Part shown: positions 16,466 through 25,107 of the stretch, in pieces
Layout: the number at the start of each line of letters is the position of its first letter
How positions within the stretch are numbered: the stretch's first letter is position 1
NCBI RefSeq assembly: GCF_023264855.1
Contig: NZ_JAHFUW010000013.1
Coordinates: 1-64,000, forward strand
Length of the DNA stretch: 64,000 nucleotides
Reading direction: 5' to 3'
DNA from: Herbiconiux sp.
GTDB lineage: Bacteria; Actinomycetota; Actinomycetes; Actinomycetales; Microbacteriaceae
Position numbers and translations under genes: made by a program
The notes under the pieces: model-generated
The model's input: only the letters and a program-made list of their open reading frames with translations
Database searches by the model: none
What the model was told of the DNA's origin: nothing

Positions 16466-17680
16466 TCACGCCGACGGCTCGGCCGGTGCGGTCCGGCTGC
16501 CGAGAAGCAGGGTCGCGAGCAGCCCGGCGGCGAGCACCAGCGCGATGATGATCGCGGCCACGGCGTTCCAGCCGGCGGCCGCGAGCGCCACTCCGCCGAA
16601 CCAGCCGAACAGGCTCGATCCGGCGTAGTAGGCGAGGTTGTAGAGCGAGGCGGCCTGGGCCTTCCCCACGGTCGCCTCGCGGCCCGTCCAGCCGGATGCC
16701 ACGGCGTGCGCCGCGAAGAACCCGGCGGTGGCGATCAGCAGGCCCGCGAACACCACGACGATCTGGTCGATCATGGTCAGCGCCGCACCGGCCGCCATCA
16801 CGAGACCCGATCCCACCAGAACCCGCTGGGAGCCCCAGCGGGCGGCGAGCGCGCCGGCCCGCGAGGCCGAGACCGTGCCGCCGAGGTAGGCGAAGAAGAT
16901 CAGGCTCACCACGAGCTGCGGCAGGTCGAACGGCGCGCCGATCAGCCGGAAGCCGAGGTAGTTGTACAGCGCCACGAACGCGCCCATCAGCAGGAAGCCC
17001 TGCGCGTAGAGCACCAGCAGCCGCGGCGAGCGCAGGTTCACCGCGAGGCGGTGCGCCAGCCCCGCCGTGCCGGTGCCGGGCAGGTGCCGCACGAAGCCGC
17101 GGGGCCGCGGCACCAGCAGCATGAACGCCACGGTCGAGAGCGCACAGAGCACGGCGACGGTCAGGATGCCCACCCGCCACGACACCGCCTCGCCGATCGG
17201 GCCGGCGACCACCCGGCCCAGCAGTCCGCCCACCGAGGTGCCGGCCACGTAGATGCCCGCGGCGCGCCCGGAGTCGGTGCGGTGGATCTCCTCGTGCAGG
17301 AACGCGATCGCCGCCGCCGGCACCCCGGCGAGGAACACGCCCTCCAGGAAGCGGCCGGTGAGCAGCAGCGGGATGCTCGGCGCCAGCGGCATCAGGATGC
17401 CCAGCAGCGAGGCCCCCACCAGCGAGATGGTCATCGCCCGCACCCGGCCGACCCGGTCGGCGAGAACCGACCACGGGATGACGCCGGCGGCGAGCCCGAT
17501 GGTCGCGACCGAGAGGGTCAGAGCCGCGGTCGAGGGCGCGATCCGCAGCTCGTCCGAGATCTCGGGCAGCAGCGCCTGAGGCGAGTAGAGCTGCGCGAAG
17601 GTAGAGACGCCCGCGAAGAACAGTCCCGCGAGCACCCGCCGATAGGCACGGCTCCCGCGCTGATGACCGTCCCACTCCAC
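16466..17680 (-). CDS. MFS transporter, YnfM-like
   Basis: A 404-residue major facilitator with about 12 hydrophobic segments. The loop 2-3 signature is VLADRVGRVRAM and the start contains FFAGVSTFAQLYSPQALLPE, resembling YnfM-type drug or metabolite exporters. A second half-signature follows GALAARWGSQRVLVG. Substrate is unknown. The GTG start has no strong ribosome binding site. It is encoded 24 bases after the ABC exporter on the same strand and may share its transcript. Confidence 0.85.
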   Translation of the reverse strand: MEWDGHQRGSRAYRRVLAGLFFAGVSTFAQLYSPQALLPEISDELRIAPSTAALTLSVATIGLAAGVIPWSVLADRVGRVRAMTISLVGASLLGILMPLAPSIPLLLTGRFLEGVFLAGVPAAAIAFLHEEIHRTDSGRAAGIYVAGTSVGGLLGRVVAGPIGEAVSWRVGILTVAVLCALSTVAFMLLVPRPRGFVRHLPGTGTAGLAHRLAVNLRSPRLLVLYAQGFLLMGAFVALYNYLGFRLIGAPFDLPQLVVSLIFFAYLGGTVSASRAGALAARWGSQRVLVGSGLVMAAGAALTMIDQIVVVFAGLLIATAGFFAAHAVASGWTGREATVGKAQAASLYNLAYYAGSSLFGWFGGVALAAAGWNAVAAIIIALVLAAGLLATLLLGSRTAPAEPSA

Positions 17681-17704
17681 CTCGCGAGCGTATCGCGCCG
17701 GCGC

Positions 17705-19594
17705 TCAGGCGCTGGTGAGCTGCTGCTCGTAGAGCCGTGCGTAGGCGCCGCCGCGGGCGAGCAGTTCGGCGTGCGTGCCCGACTCCACGATGCGGCCGGC
17801 GTCGACCACGAAGATCACGTCGGCGTTCACGATGGTGGACAGCCGGTGCGCGATGGCGATCGTGGTGCGCCCGTCGGCAGCGGCGTCGAGGGCGTCTTGC
17901 ACCACCCGCTCGGAGATCGAGTCCAGTGCGCTCGTGGCCTCGTCGAGGATGAGCACGGCCGGGTCTTTCAGCAGCACCCGGGCGATCGCGATGCGCTGCT
18001 TCTCGCCGCCGGAGAGCCGGTAGCCCCGCTCGCCCACCACGGTGGCGTAGCCCTCGGGAAAGCTCATCACCCGCTCGTGGATGTTGGCGCGCCGGGCCGC
18101 CTGCTCGAGCTCGGCATCCGTGGCCGTGGGCTTGGCATAGCGCAGGTTCTCGGCGATCGTGGCGTGGAAGAGGTAGGTCTCCTGGCTGACGATGCCGAGC
18201 CGGGCGATCAGCGACTCGTGCTTCAGCGTGCGCACGTCGTGCCCGTCGACCTTCACGGCGCCCGAACTCGCCTCGTACAGTCGCGGCACGAGGTACGACA
18301 CCGTGGTCTTGCCGGCGCCGGAGGGCCCGACGAAGGCGGCGAACTGCCCGGGCAGCACCGTGAACGACACGTCGTCGAGGGTCGGATGCTCGGGCTCGCC
18401 GTCGGGGTACACGAAGCCCACGTGCTCGAACTCCACCCGGCCTGCGGTGCCGCTCTCCGGCAGCGTCACCGCATCCGGGGCGTCGGCGATGGCCGGCTTC
18501 AGGTCGAGGTATTCGAAGATGCGCGCGAACAGCGCACCCGAGGTCTGCAGGTCGAGCCCCACGCGCATGAGGCCCAGCAGCGGCCACATCAACCGCGCCT
18601 GCACCGTGGTGAAGGCCACGATGGTGCCCGCCGTGATGTCGGCGCCCCCGGTGATGAGGTAGGCCGACACCAGGTACACGATGGCCGGCACGATCGACAG
18701 CACGATCTGCACGATGGCGAAGAACCACTGGCCGCTCATCTGCTGCCGTACCTGCAGGGCGATCTGGTTGTCGTTCTCGGCGGAGTAGCGCGCGACCTCG
18801 GCGCCCTGACGGTTGAAGCTCTTGGCCAGCAGGATGCCCGAGACGCTCAGCGTCTCCTGCGTGATGGCCGTCATGTCGCTCAGCGATTCCTGGGTCTGCG
18901 AGGCGATGCGCGCCCGCACCTGCCCCACCCGCCGCTGCACCGACACGAGCAGCGGCATCAGGATGACGGCCACCAGCGTGAGCTGCCAGCTCAGCAGCAG
19001 CATGGCCACCAGCGCGGCGATCACGGTGACGGTGTTGCCGAGAACGCTCGCCACCGTGTTGGTGAGCACGCTGGCCACGCCGCCCACGTCGTTCTGCAGC
19101 CGCGACTGGATGATGCCCGTCTTGGTGCGGGTGAAGAAAGCCAGCTCCATCCGCTGCAGGTGCGAGAACAGACGGATGCGCAGATCGCCCATCACGCGGT
19201 TGCCCACCCGGGCGGTGAGGTAGGTCTGCCAGACGCCGAGCGCGGCCGACACCACCCAGATCAGCACCATCAGCCCCACCAGCTCGGCCAGCACCGGGAT
19301 GTCGGGCTTGCCGCCCGCGGGGAAGAGGCCGAGGTCGAACGCCTGCTGGGTCAGCAGCGGCGGGATGACGGTGAGCGCGGCCCCCACGAGCACGAGCGCG
19401 GCGGTGACGATCAAGGCGGGCCGATACGGCTGGAACAGCTCGCTGATGCGGCGCAGCAGATGCGGGATCTTCGGGGCCTGCTCGTTGGCGGCCCGCTGCG
19501 CCCGCGCGTCGCTGGAGGACACCCGTCCGCCGCCCGCACCCCGGCCCCCGGCGGCGGCTGCCGCGCTCATCCGGCCACCGCCTGTTCCGCTCAT
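17705..19594 (-). CDS. ABC exporter, fused permease and ATPase
   Basis: A 629-residue half-transporter of the MsbA/LmrA type. A Gly/Ala-rich cytoplasmic leader of about 45 residues precedes six membrane segments (about 55-350). The ATPase domain has Walker A GPSGAGKTT, Q-loop SQETYLF, signature RLSGGEKQR, Walker B AVLILDEATSALD and the H-loop IAIAHRLS. All catalytic motifs are intact, so it can act as a homodimer; no partner half-transporter is adjacent. The exported substrate (lipid or drug) cannot be told from sequence. Confidence 0.9.
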   Translation of the reverse strand: MSGTGGGRMSAAAAAGGRGAGGGRVSSSDARAQRAANEQAPKIPHLLRRISELFQPYRPALIVTAALVLVGAALTVIPPLLTQQAFDLGLFPAGGKPDIPVLAELVGLMVLIWVVSAALGVWQTYLTARVGNRVMGDLRIRLFSHLQRMELAFFTRTKTGIIQSRLQNDVGGVASVLTNTVASVLGNTVTVIAALVAMLLLSWQLTLVAVILMPLLVSVQRRVGQVRARIASQTQESLSDMTAITQETLSVSGILLAKSFNRQGAEVARYSAENDNQIALQVRQQMSGQWFFAIVQIVLSIVPAIVYLVSAYLITGGADITAGTIVAFTTVQARLMWPLLGLMRVGLDLQTSGALFARIFEYLDLKPAIADAPDAVTLPESGTAGRVEFEHVGFVYPDGEPEHPTLDDVSFTVLPGQFAAFVGPSGAGKTTVSYLVPRLYEASSGAVKVDGHDVRTLKHESLIARLGIVSQETYLFHATIAENLRYAKPTATDAELEQAARRANIHERVMSFPEGYATVVGERGYRLSGGEKQRIAIARVLLKDPAVLILDEATSALDSISERVVQDALDAAADGRTTIAIAHRLSTIVNADVIFVVDAGRIVESGTHAELLARGGAYARLYEQQLTSA

Positions 19595-19777
19595 GCGCTC
19601 ACCCTACGCCGGGCCTGCGACACCGCCGCCGCGTATCGCCGAGGGCGGAATGCTGCGCAGGCCCGGGTGAACGGCGCTCCCCGGATGCCGTGTCAAGCCC
19701 GGTGCCAAGAATTCATTCCGGGGTTCGCTTGATCCGTGCGAGAGTGGCAGCAGACCGAGCGGAGATCAATCACACGC

Positions 19778-20956
19778 GTGAGAACGACCGGGAGCCCTGC
19801 TCCGTCTGAACCGGACACGTCGGCTTCTGCGGTGCGGGTGGCATCAGTCCCCTCCGGACACGTCTACGTGCGACACCTCTCCCCCGTCGACTCGCCGCGC
19901 GCCACCCCCGGGCCCGCCGTGCGCCGGCTGGCCGATCCCGATCCCGACGACCCGCGCCGCTCGGCGGTGTCGCGCTGGTGGCCGCCGGCGATGCTCGAGC
20001 CCTCGTGGGTGCGCTCGCACGACGAGTTCGATCTGTTCCACCTGCAGTTCGGCTTCGACGCCCGCTCGCCCACCCAGCTGAGCGAGCTCGCCGAGGCCCT
20101 GCGGGACACCGACCGGCCGCTGGTGTACACGGTGCACGATCTGCGCAACCCCCATCACACCACCCCGCACGAGCACGATGCGCAGCTCGACGTGCTGATC
20201 CCCGCGGCGGATGCCCTGATCACCTTGACCCCCGGAGCCGCCGCCGAGATCGAGCGGCGGTGGGGACGCACGGCGACCGTGCTGCCGCATCCGCACGTGG
20301 TCGACTTCGAGACGATGGCGGCCGTGCAGGAGCGGCGGGCGACCGGGGGCGGCGGGCGCCAGGCGGGCGCGTTCCGGGTCGGCGTGCACGTCAAGAGCCT
20401 GCGGGCGAGCATGAACCCGCTGCCGGTCATCCGGGTGCTCACCGAGACGCTGCGCGGGATCCCCGGGGCGGTGCTGCAGGTCGACGGACACTCCGACGTG
20501 CTGCTGCCGAGCGGTCCGCGACACTCGGCCGAACTCGCCGACTTCCTCACCACGGCCTCGGACCAAGGGCTCATCGACCTCCGGGTGCACGACTACTTCA
20601 GCGATGCCGAGCTGTGGGACTACCTCTCCTCCCTCGATGTCTCGGTGCTGCCCTACCGCTTCGGCACCCACTCCGGCTGGCTCGAAGCCTGCCGCGACCT
20701 CGGCACCACCGTGCTCGCACCCAGCTGCGGCTACTACCGCGAGCAGGGGCCGGTATTCGAGTACGGCAACGACGACGACGGATTCGACGCCGCCTCGCTC
20801 GCCGCGGCCGTGCACGCCGCCCACGCGGCCGGCCCGGCTGTTCCCGCCACGGTGGCCGAGCGCCGGATGCAGCGCCGGCAGGTCAGCGCTGCGCACGCAC
20901 AGCTCTACGCCGGCCTGCTCGCATCCGCACCGACCGCATCCGGTCCGCTCGCATGA
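19778..20956 (+). CDS. GT-B glycosyltransferase (GT4-like), first gene of a four-GT run
   Basis: About 392 residues with a GT-B fold: a donor-side pattern HVYVRHLSPVDSPR near the start, FDLFHLQFGFDARSP, then YTVHDLRNPHH, and a C-terminal half containing GVHVKSLRASMNPLPVIRVL and YRFGTHSGWLEACRDLGT. The usual EPFGL motif is not obvious. The start is uncertain: GTG 19778 has GGAG upstream, while an in-frame GTG at 19736 has no such site. The stop overlaps the next glycosyltransferase start as ATGA. Acceptor and sugar are unknown. Confidence 0.75.
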   Translation: MRTTGSPAPSEPDTSASAVRVASVPSGHVYVRHLSPVDSPRATPGPAVRRLADPDPDDPRRSAVSRWWPPAMLEPSWVRSHDEFDLFHLQFGFDARSPTQLSELAEALRDTDRPLVYTVHDLRNPHHTTPHEHDAQLDVLIPAADALITLTPGAAAEIERRWGRTATVLPHPHVVDFETMAAVQERRATGGGGRQAGAFRVGVHVKSLRASMNPLPVIRVLTETLRGIPGAVLQVDGHSDVLLPSGPRHSAELADFLTTASDQGLIDLRVHDYFSDAELWDYLSSLDVSVLPYRFGTHSGWLEACRDLGTTVLAPSCGYYREQGPVFEYGNDDDGFDAASLAAAVHAAHAAGPAVPATVAERRMQRRQVSAAHAQLYAGLLASAPTASGPLA

Positions 20957-22029
20957 GGCCCCTGCGGATCTGCCTCATCGCCTCGAGCCGCTTCCCGGTG
21001 GCCGAGCCCTTCGCCGGCGGCCTCGAGGCCCACACGCACTCGCTCGCGCGCGCGCTCATCGCCCGCGGGCACGAAGTGTCGCTCTTCGCCGCGCCGGGCT
21101 CGGACCCGGCGCTGAACGTCGAGACGCTCGACGTGGCATCCGTGTCGCTCAGCAGCCGCGCCCGGAGCGACGTGGGTGCTCCGCCCGAGGCCTGGATGCA
21201 GGAGCACCACGCCTACCTGGCCCTGCTGCTCGGCCTCGCGGCCACCGGGCACGAGCGCTTCGACATCGTGCACAACAACAGCCTGCATCATCTGCCGATC
21301 GCGATGTCGTCGGCGCTCGAGGTGCCCTTCGTGACGACCCTGCACACCCCGCCCACCCCCTGGCTCGAGTCGGCGATGCGTTTCGCGGCTCCGTCGGCCC
21401 GCTTCGTGGCCGTGTCGCAGCACACCGCCGAGGAGTGGTCGCACGCGGTGGCGGCCGACGTCATCCCGAACGGCATCGACGCCGGCCGCTGGAAGGCGGG
21501 CCCGGGCGGCGAGCGCGCCATCTGGTTCGGCCGGCTGGTGCCCGAGAAGGGCGTGCACGTGGCCATCGACGCCGCACGCCTCGCCGGGGTGCCCCTGGAT
21601 CTCGCCGGCCCTGCGCACGATCCCGAGTACTTCGACCGTGAGATCGCACCGCGACTCGGCCCCGACGTGCGCTACCTGGGCCACCTCCCCTCGGCCGAGC
21701 TCGCCCATCGGGTGGGACACTCGTCCGTCTGCGTGGTCACTCCGCGCTGGGAGGAGCCCTACGGATTGGTCGCCGCCGAGTCGATGGCCTGCGGCACCCC
21801 GGTCGCCGGTTTCGCCCGCGGCGGGCTCGTCGACGTGGTCGGCGCGGCCGGTGGCCGGCTCTGCGCGCCCGACGACGTCGGCGGGCTGGCCTCGGCCATC
21901 CGTCTGGCCTCGCTGCTCCCGCGCGACGCCGTGCGCGCCCACGCCGTGGCCCATTGCTCGCTCGACCGCATGGTCGAGGCCTACGAGCGTCTCTACGACG
22001 ACGCGCGCGGTCTCGCGCTGGCCGCGTGA
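20953..22029 (+). CDS. GT4-family glycosyltransferase
   Basis: A 358-residue retaining GT-B glycosyltransferase. The start MRPLRICLIASSRFPVAEPF and GGLEAHTHSLARALIARGH form the N-terminal Rossmann unit. VIPNGIDAGRW, AIWFGRLVPEKGVHVAIDAA and the donor-binding segment PRWEEPYGLVAAESMACGTP are hallmark GT4 motifs, with the two glutamates of the EX7E pattern in place. Translation is coupled to the first glycosyltransferase by an ATGA overlap. It probably uses a nucleotide-activated hexose; the acceptor is not known. Confidence 0.87.
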   Translation: MRPLRICLIASSRFPVAEPFAGGLEAHTHSLARALIARGHEVSLFAAPGSDPALNVETLDVASVSLSSRARSDVGAPPEAWMQEHHAYLALLLGLAATGHERFDIVHNNSLHHLPIAMSSALEVPFVTTLHTPPTPWLESAMRFAAPSARFVAVSQHTAEEWSHAVAADVIPNGIDAGRWKAGPGGERAIWFGRLVPEKGVHVAIDAARLAGVPLDLAGPAHDPEYFDREIAPRLGPDVRYLGHLPSAELAHRVGHSSVCVVTPRWEEPYGLVAAESMACGTPVAGFARGGLVDVVGAAGGRLCAPDDVGGLASAIRLASLLPRDAVRAHAVAHCSLDRMVEAYERLYDDARGLALAA

Positions 22030-22075
22030 GTGCGGTCGGAGCCCCGACTGCGCGCCGTGATCATCGGTTGCGGTC

Positions 22076-23146
22076 GTGATCGGCTACTACGTCCACCATC
22101 AGGGTCGAGGGCACGCCTCGCGGGCGGCGGCCATTGCGGCGCAGCTGGATGACGAGGTCACAGGCCTGTCCTCCCTCCCCCGCCCCCGCGACTGGCCGGG
22201 CGACTGGGTGCAGCTCGCCCGCGACGACGAGGGCCCCACCCCGCTCGACCCCACGGCCGGAGGCCACCTGCACTGGGCACCGCTCGGCGACGACGGTCTC
22301 CGAGAGCGGATGGCCGCGATCGCGGCGTGGATCGATCGCGCCGACCCCTCGGCTCTGGTGGTCGACATCTCGGTCGAGGTCGTCGCACTGGTGCGCCTGC
22401 TCGGCGTGCCGGTGATCACCTTCGCGCTCCCCGGCGTGCGCGATGACCCCGCCCACCACCTCGGCTACGACCTGGCCACGACCGTGCTCGCCGCTTGGCC
22501 CACGGGCATCCCGCCGCTCGCTCAGGGGCTGACACCGGCGACGCTCGCCAAGCTGGTGCCCGTCGGCGCCATCTCGCGCTTCGCGCCCGTCCCCGCCGGC
22601 ACCGACGCCGACTTCACGGGTGCCGGCACCGGCGACGGTCGAGTGCTCGTCTTGAACGGAGCCGGTGGCGGGGGCTTCGATGCCCGCGCGCTGGATCGCG
22701 CACGCACCTCGAGTCCCGGCTGGACCTGGGAGGTGCTCGGCGGGGCGGACGGCCGGTGGTCCGACGACCCCTGGCCCAGCATCCGCAGCGCCGACGTGGT
22801 GATCACGCACGCCGGACAGAACGCCATCGCCGAAGTGGCGGCCGCCCGCCGGCCGGCGATCGTGCTCCCCCAGCCGCGTCCCCACGACGAGCAATCCGCC
22901 ACGGCCACCGCCCTCGCCGCGGCGGGCTACCCGGTCATCGCGCTCGATCACCTCCCCGACGACACCGACATGACCCGGGTCGACTGGTCGCCCCTCCTTG
23001 ATCGGGCCCGCTCCCTGCCCACCACACGCTGGTCGCACTGGAACGACGGTCACGGAGCCGAGCGAGCGGCCCGCGCCATCGAGCGCGTCGCACGCCACCG
23101 CGCCCAGGCCACGTCGGCGACCGGGCCGGGCGAGGAGAGCGGATGA
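22076..23146 (+). CDS. MurG/GT28-like glycosyltransferase
   Basis: A 356-residue GT-B protein. GYYVHHQGRGHASRAAAIAA resembles the N-terminal glycine loop of MurG and related GT1/GT28 enzymes, and DVVITHAGQNAIAEVAAARR with PAIVLPQPRPHDEQSATA matches their UDP-binding region. It is not MurG itself, which has a different acceptor loop. The GTG start lacks a clear ribosome binding site, with a 46-base gap after the previous gene. The stop overlaps the next gene as ATGA. Confidence 0.8.
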   Translation: MIGYYVHHQGRGHASRAAAIAAQLDDEVTGLSSLPRPRDWPGDWVQLARDDEGPTPLDPTAGGHLHWAPLGDDGLRERMAAIAAWIDRADPSALVVDISVEVVALVRLLGVPVITFALPGVRDDPAHHLGYDLATTVLAAWPTGIPPLAQGLTPATLAKLVPVGAISRFAPVPAGTDADFTGAGTGDGRVLVLNGAGGGGFDARALDRARTSSPGWTWEVLGGADGRWSDDPWPSIRSADVVITHAGQNAIAEVAAARRPAIVLPQPRPHDEQSATATALAAAGYPVIALDHLPDDTDMTRVDWSPLLDRARSLPTTRWSHWNDGHGAERAARAIERVARHRAQATSATGPGEESG

Positions 23147-23997
23147 CGCGCGTCGCCCTGATCACCGTCGTGCACGGCCGGCACGACCACCTCGCACGGC
23201 AGCGGGAAGCCCTCGCGCGCTCGTACCCCCGTCCCGACGACCACGTCATCGTGGTGATCGACGACCCCGCACTGGAAGCGCTCCTCGCCCGGGATGCGGC
23301 CGCAGCATCCGTCGCCGCCCCGGGCCCTTCCACCCCTCGGGTCGTCACGATGACGGCCTACGACGGCGGCCTCCCTCTCGCCGCCGCCCGCAACCGCGGA
23401 GCCGACACAGCTCTTGCCGCAGGTGCCGACGTGCTCGTGTTCCTCGACGTCGACTGCCTGCCCGCTGAGGAGCTCGTCGGGTCATATGCCCGAACGGCTA
23501 TGGACCCGTCCACCCGCGGCCGCCTGCTCTGCGGCCCCGTCGCCTACCTCCCGCCGCCGCCCCCCGCCGGCTACGACCTCGACGCCCTGCCCGCGGCCAA
23601 GCCGCATTTGGCCCGCCCCGCTCCCCCACCTGGTGACGTCGAGCTGGGCGGAGATCACGACCTGTTCTGGTCGCTCTCCTTCGCCGTCACCGCGGAGACG
23701 TGGCGCACGATCGGCGGCTTCCACGAGGGCTACGTGGGGTACGGCGGAGAAGACACCGACTTCGCGCACATGGCCCGCGCCGCCGGCGTCGAGCTCGCCT
23801 GGGTCGGCAGCGCCCGCGCATTCCACCAGCACCACCCGGTCGAGTCACCCCCGGTGCGCCACCTCGACGCCATCCTCCGCAACGCCGCGCTCTTCCACGA
23901 GCGCTGGCACCGCTGGCCCATGCGCGGCTGGCTCGACGCCTTCGAGGCCCAGGGCATCATCACCCGCACCCCCGAGGGCACCTACCGCCGCGCCTGA
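23143..23997 (+). CDS. GT2-like (GT-A) glycosyltransferase
   Basis: A 284-residue GT-A enzyme. ALITVVHGRHDHLARQREAL opens the nucleotide-binding half; FLDVDCLPAEELVG carries the DXD-type metal motif; and GGFHEGYVGYGGEDTDFA is the acceptor/catalytic segment shared with galactosyltransferase C-terminal domains. It ends the four-gene run. No flippase, polymerase or sugar-nucleotide enzyme follows. The long hairpin at 24011-24112 begins just after its stop. Confidence 0.85.
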   Translation: MTRVALITVVHGRHDHLARQREALARSYPRPDDHVIVVIDDPALEALLARDAAAASVAAPGPSTPRVVTMTAYDGGLPLAAARNRGADTALAAGADVLVFLDVDCLPAEELVGSYARTAMDPSTRGRLLCGPVAYLPPPPPAGYDLDALPAAKPHLARPAPPPGDVELGGDHDLFWSLSFAVTAETWRTIGGFHEGYVGYGGEDTDFAHMARAAGVELAWVGSARAFHQHHPVESPPVRHLDAILRNAALFHERWHRWPMRGWLDAFEAQGIITRTPEGTYRRA

Positions 23998-24010
23998 CCC
24001 CCGCCCGTCT

Positions 24011-24112
24011 CGCTGTGCCCTTAACCAAAACGAAGGAGATTTCCCCGCCACACCGCGTGATTCACGCGATCAGTGCGGCGTTGCGGGAAAACCTCCTTCG
24101 TTTCGGACAGCG
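24011..24112. terminator. Long nested inverted repeat at a convergent junction
   Basis: Arms 24028-24048 and 24083-24103 match at 19 of 21 positions by eye (key core AAACGAAGGAG). Outer CGCTGT (24011) pairs with ACAGCG (24107). Inside the loop there is a second perfect palindrome, CGCGTGA-T-TCACGCG (24054-24068). It lies between the convergent GT2 gene and the sugar permease gene and may terminate both; no T-run is obvious. Confidence 0.6.
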
Positions 24113-24123
24113 CGAGCCGGGCG

Positions 24124-25107
24124 TCAGCCCTTCGTCGAGCCGGCCAGCAGGCCTCGTACGAAGAAGCGCTGCAGGGCGAAGAACACGATCAGCGGCACCA
24201 CGATGGCCACGAACGCGCCCGCCGTGAGCAGGTACCAGTCCTGACCACGAGAACCCGTGATCTCGGCCAGCAGCTTGGTGATCGGTGCCACCCCGCCGTC
24301 GGCGAAGATCAGCGCCACCAGCAGGTCGTTCCACACCCACAGGAACTGGAAGATCGCGAACGACGCCAGCGCCGGCATGGTGAGCGGCAGGATGATCCGG
24401 AAGAAGATCTGCCCGTGCCCGGCGCCGTCGACGCGGGCCGCCTCGATCACCTCGCGCGGGATCTCCGACACGAAGTTGTGCAGCAGGAAGATCGCCAGCG
24501 GCAGCGCGAAGATCGTGTGCGCGATCCACACCTGCGAGAACGTGCCGTTGGAGGGGATGCCTGAGAAGAGGTAGTCGTTCCCCACGACCAGACCGCGGGA
24601 GAACAGCGACAACAGCGGCACGAGGGCCATCTGGATCGGCACGATCTGCAGGGCGAACACCCCGATGAACAGCCAGTCCTTGCCCTTGAAGTCGATCCAG
24701 GCGAAGGCGTAGGCCGCCAGCGCCGCGATCACCAGCGGGATGAGGGTGGCCGGGATGGTGATGGCGATCGAGTTCACGAACGACGAGGCGATCGTGACCT
24801 GCGAGTTGCCGGCCCCCAGCACCTCGGAGTAGTTGTCGAGCGTGAATCCCCAGTTGGAGAAGATCGTCCACCACCCGGTGGTCTGGATGTCGTTCCGCTC
24901 GCGGAACGAGGAGATCAGCAGACCGAAGGTGGGGATGGTCCAGATCACCGCGATGACGAGCGCCGCCGCGGTGGCGCCCCGGCTGGTGAGCCGCCGCTTG
25001 GTGCGGCGCACCGTGGTCTCGCCGCGCTCGAGGGCTTTCTCGCCACTGCGCAGCTGCTGCTCGGTCGACTTGTCGATCGGCAGGTCGATCGGCTGGACGG
25101 CGCTCAT
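24124..25107 (-). CDS. Carbohydrate ABC transporter permease, MalG/AglG-like
   Basis: A 327-residue inner-membrane permease with six core TM helices after a charged cytoplasmic leader of about 45 residues. The EAA loop that contacts the ATPase reads EAARVDGAGHGQIFFRIILP. It overlaps the other permease gene by four bases and completes a substrate-binding protein plus two-permease importer. The operon has no ATPase gene; in actinobacteria a shared MsiK-type ATPase elsewhere usually powers such systems. The substrate is inferred from the binding protein to be an alpha-glucoside-like sugar. Confidence 0.9.
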   Translation of the reverse strand: MSAVQPIDLPIDKSTEQQLRSGEKALERGETTVRRTKRRLTSRGATAAALVIAVIWTIPTFGLLISSFRERNDIQTTGWWTIFSNWGFTLDNYSEVLGAGNSQVTIASSFVNSIAITIPATLIPLVIAALAAYAFAWIDFKGKDWLFIGVFALQIVPIQMALVPLLSLFSRGLVVGNDYLFSGIPSNGTFSQVWIAHTIFALPLAIFLLHNFVSEIPREVIEAARVDGAGHGQIFFRIILPLTMPALASFAIFQFLWVWNDLLVALIFADGGVAPITKLLAEITGSRGQDWYLLTAGAFVAIVVPLIVFFALQRFFVRGLLAGSTKG

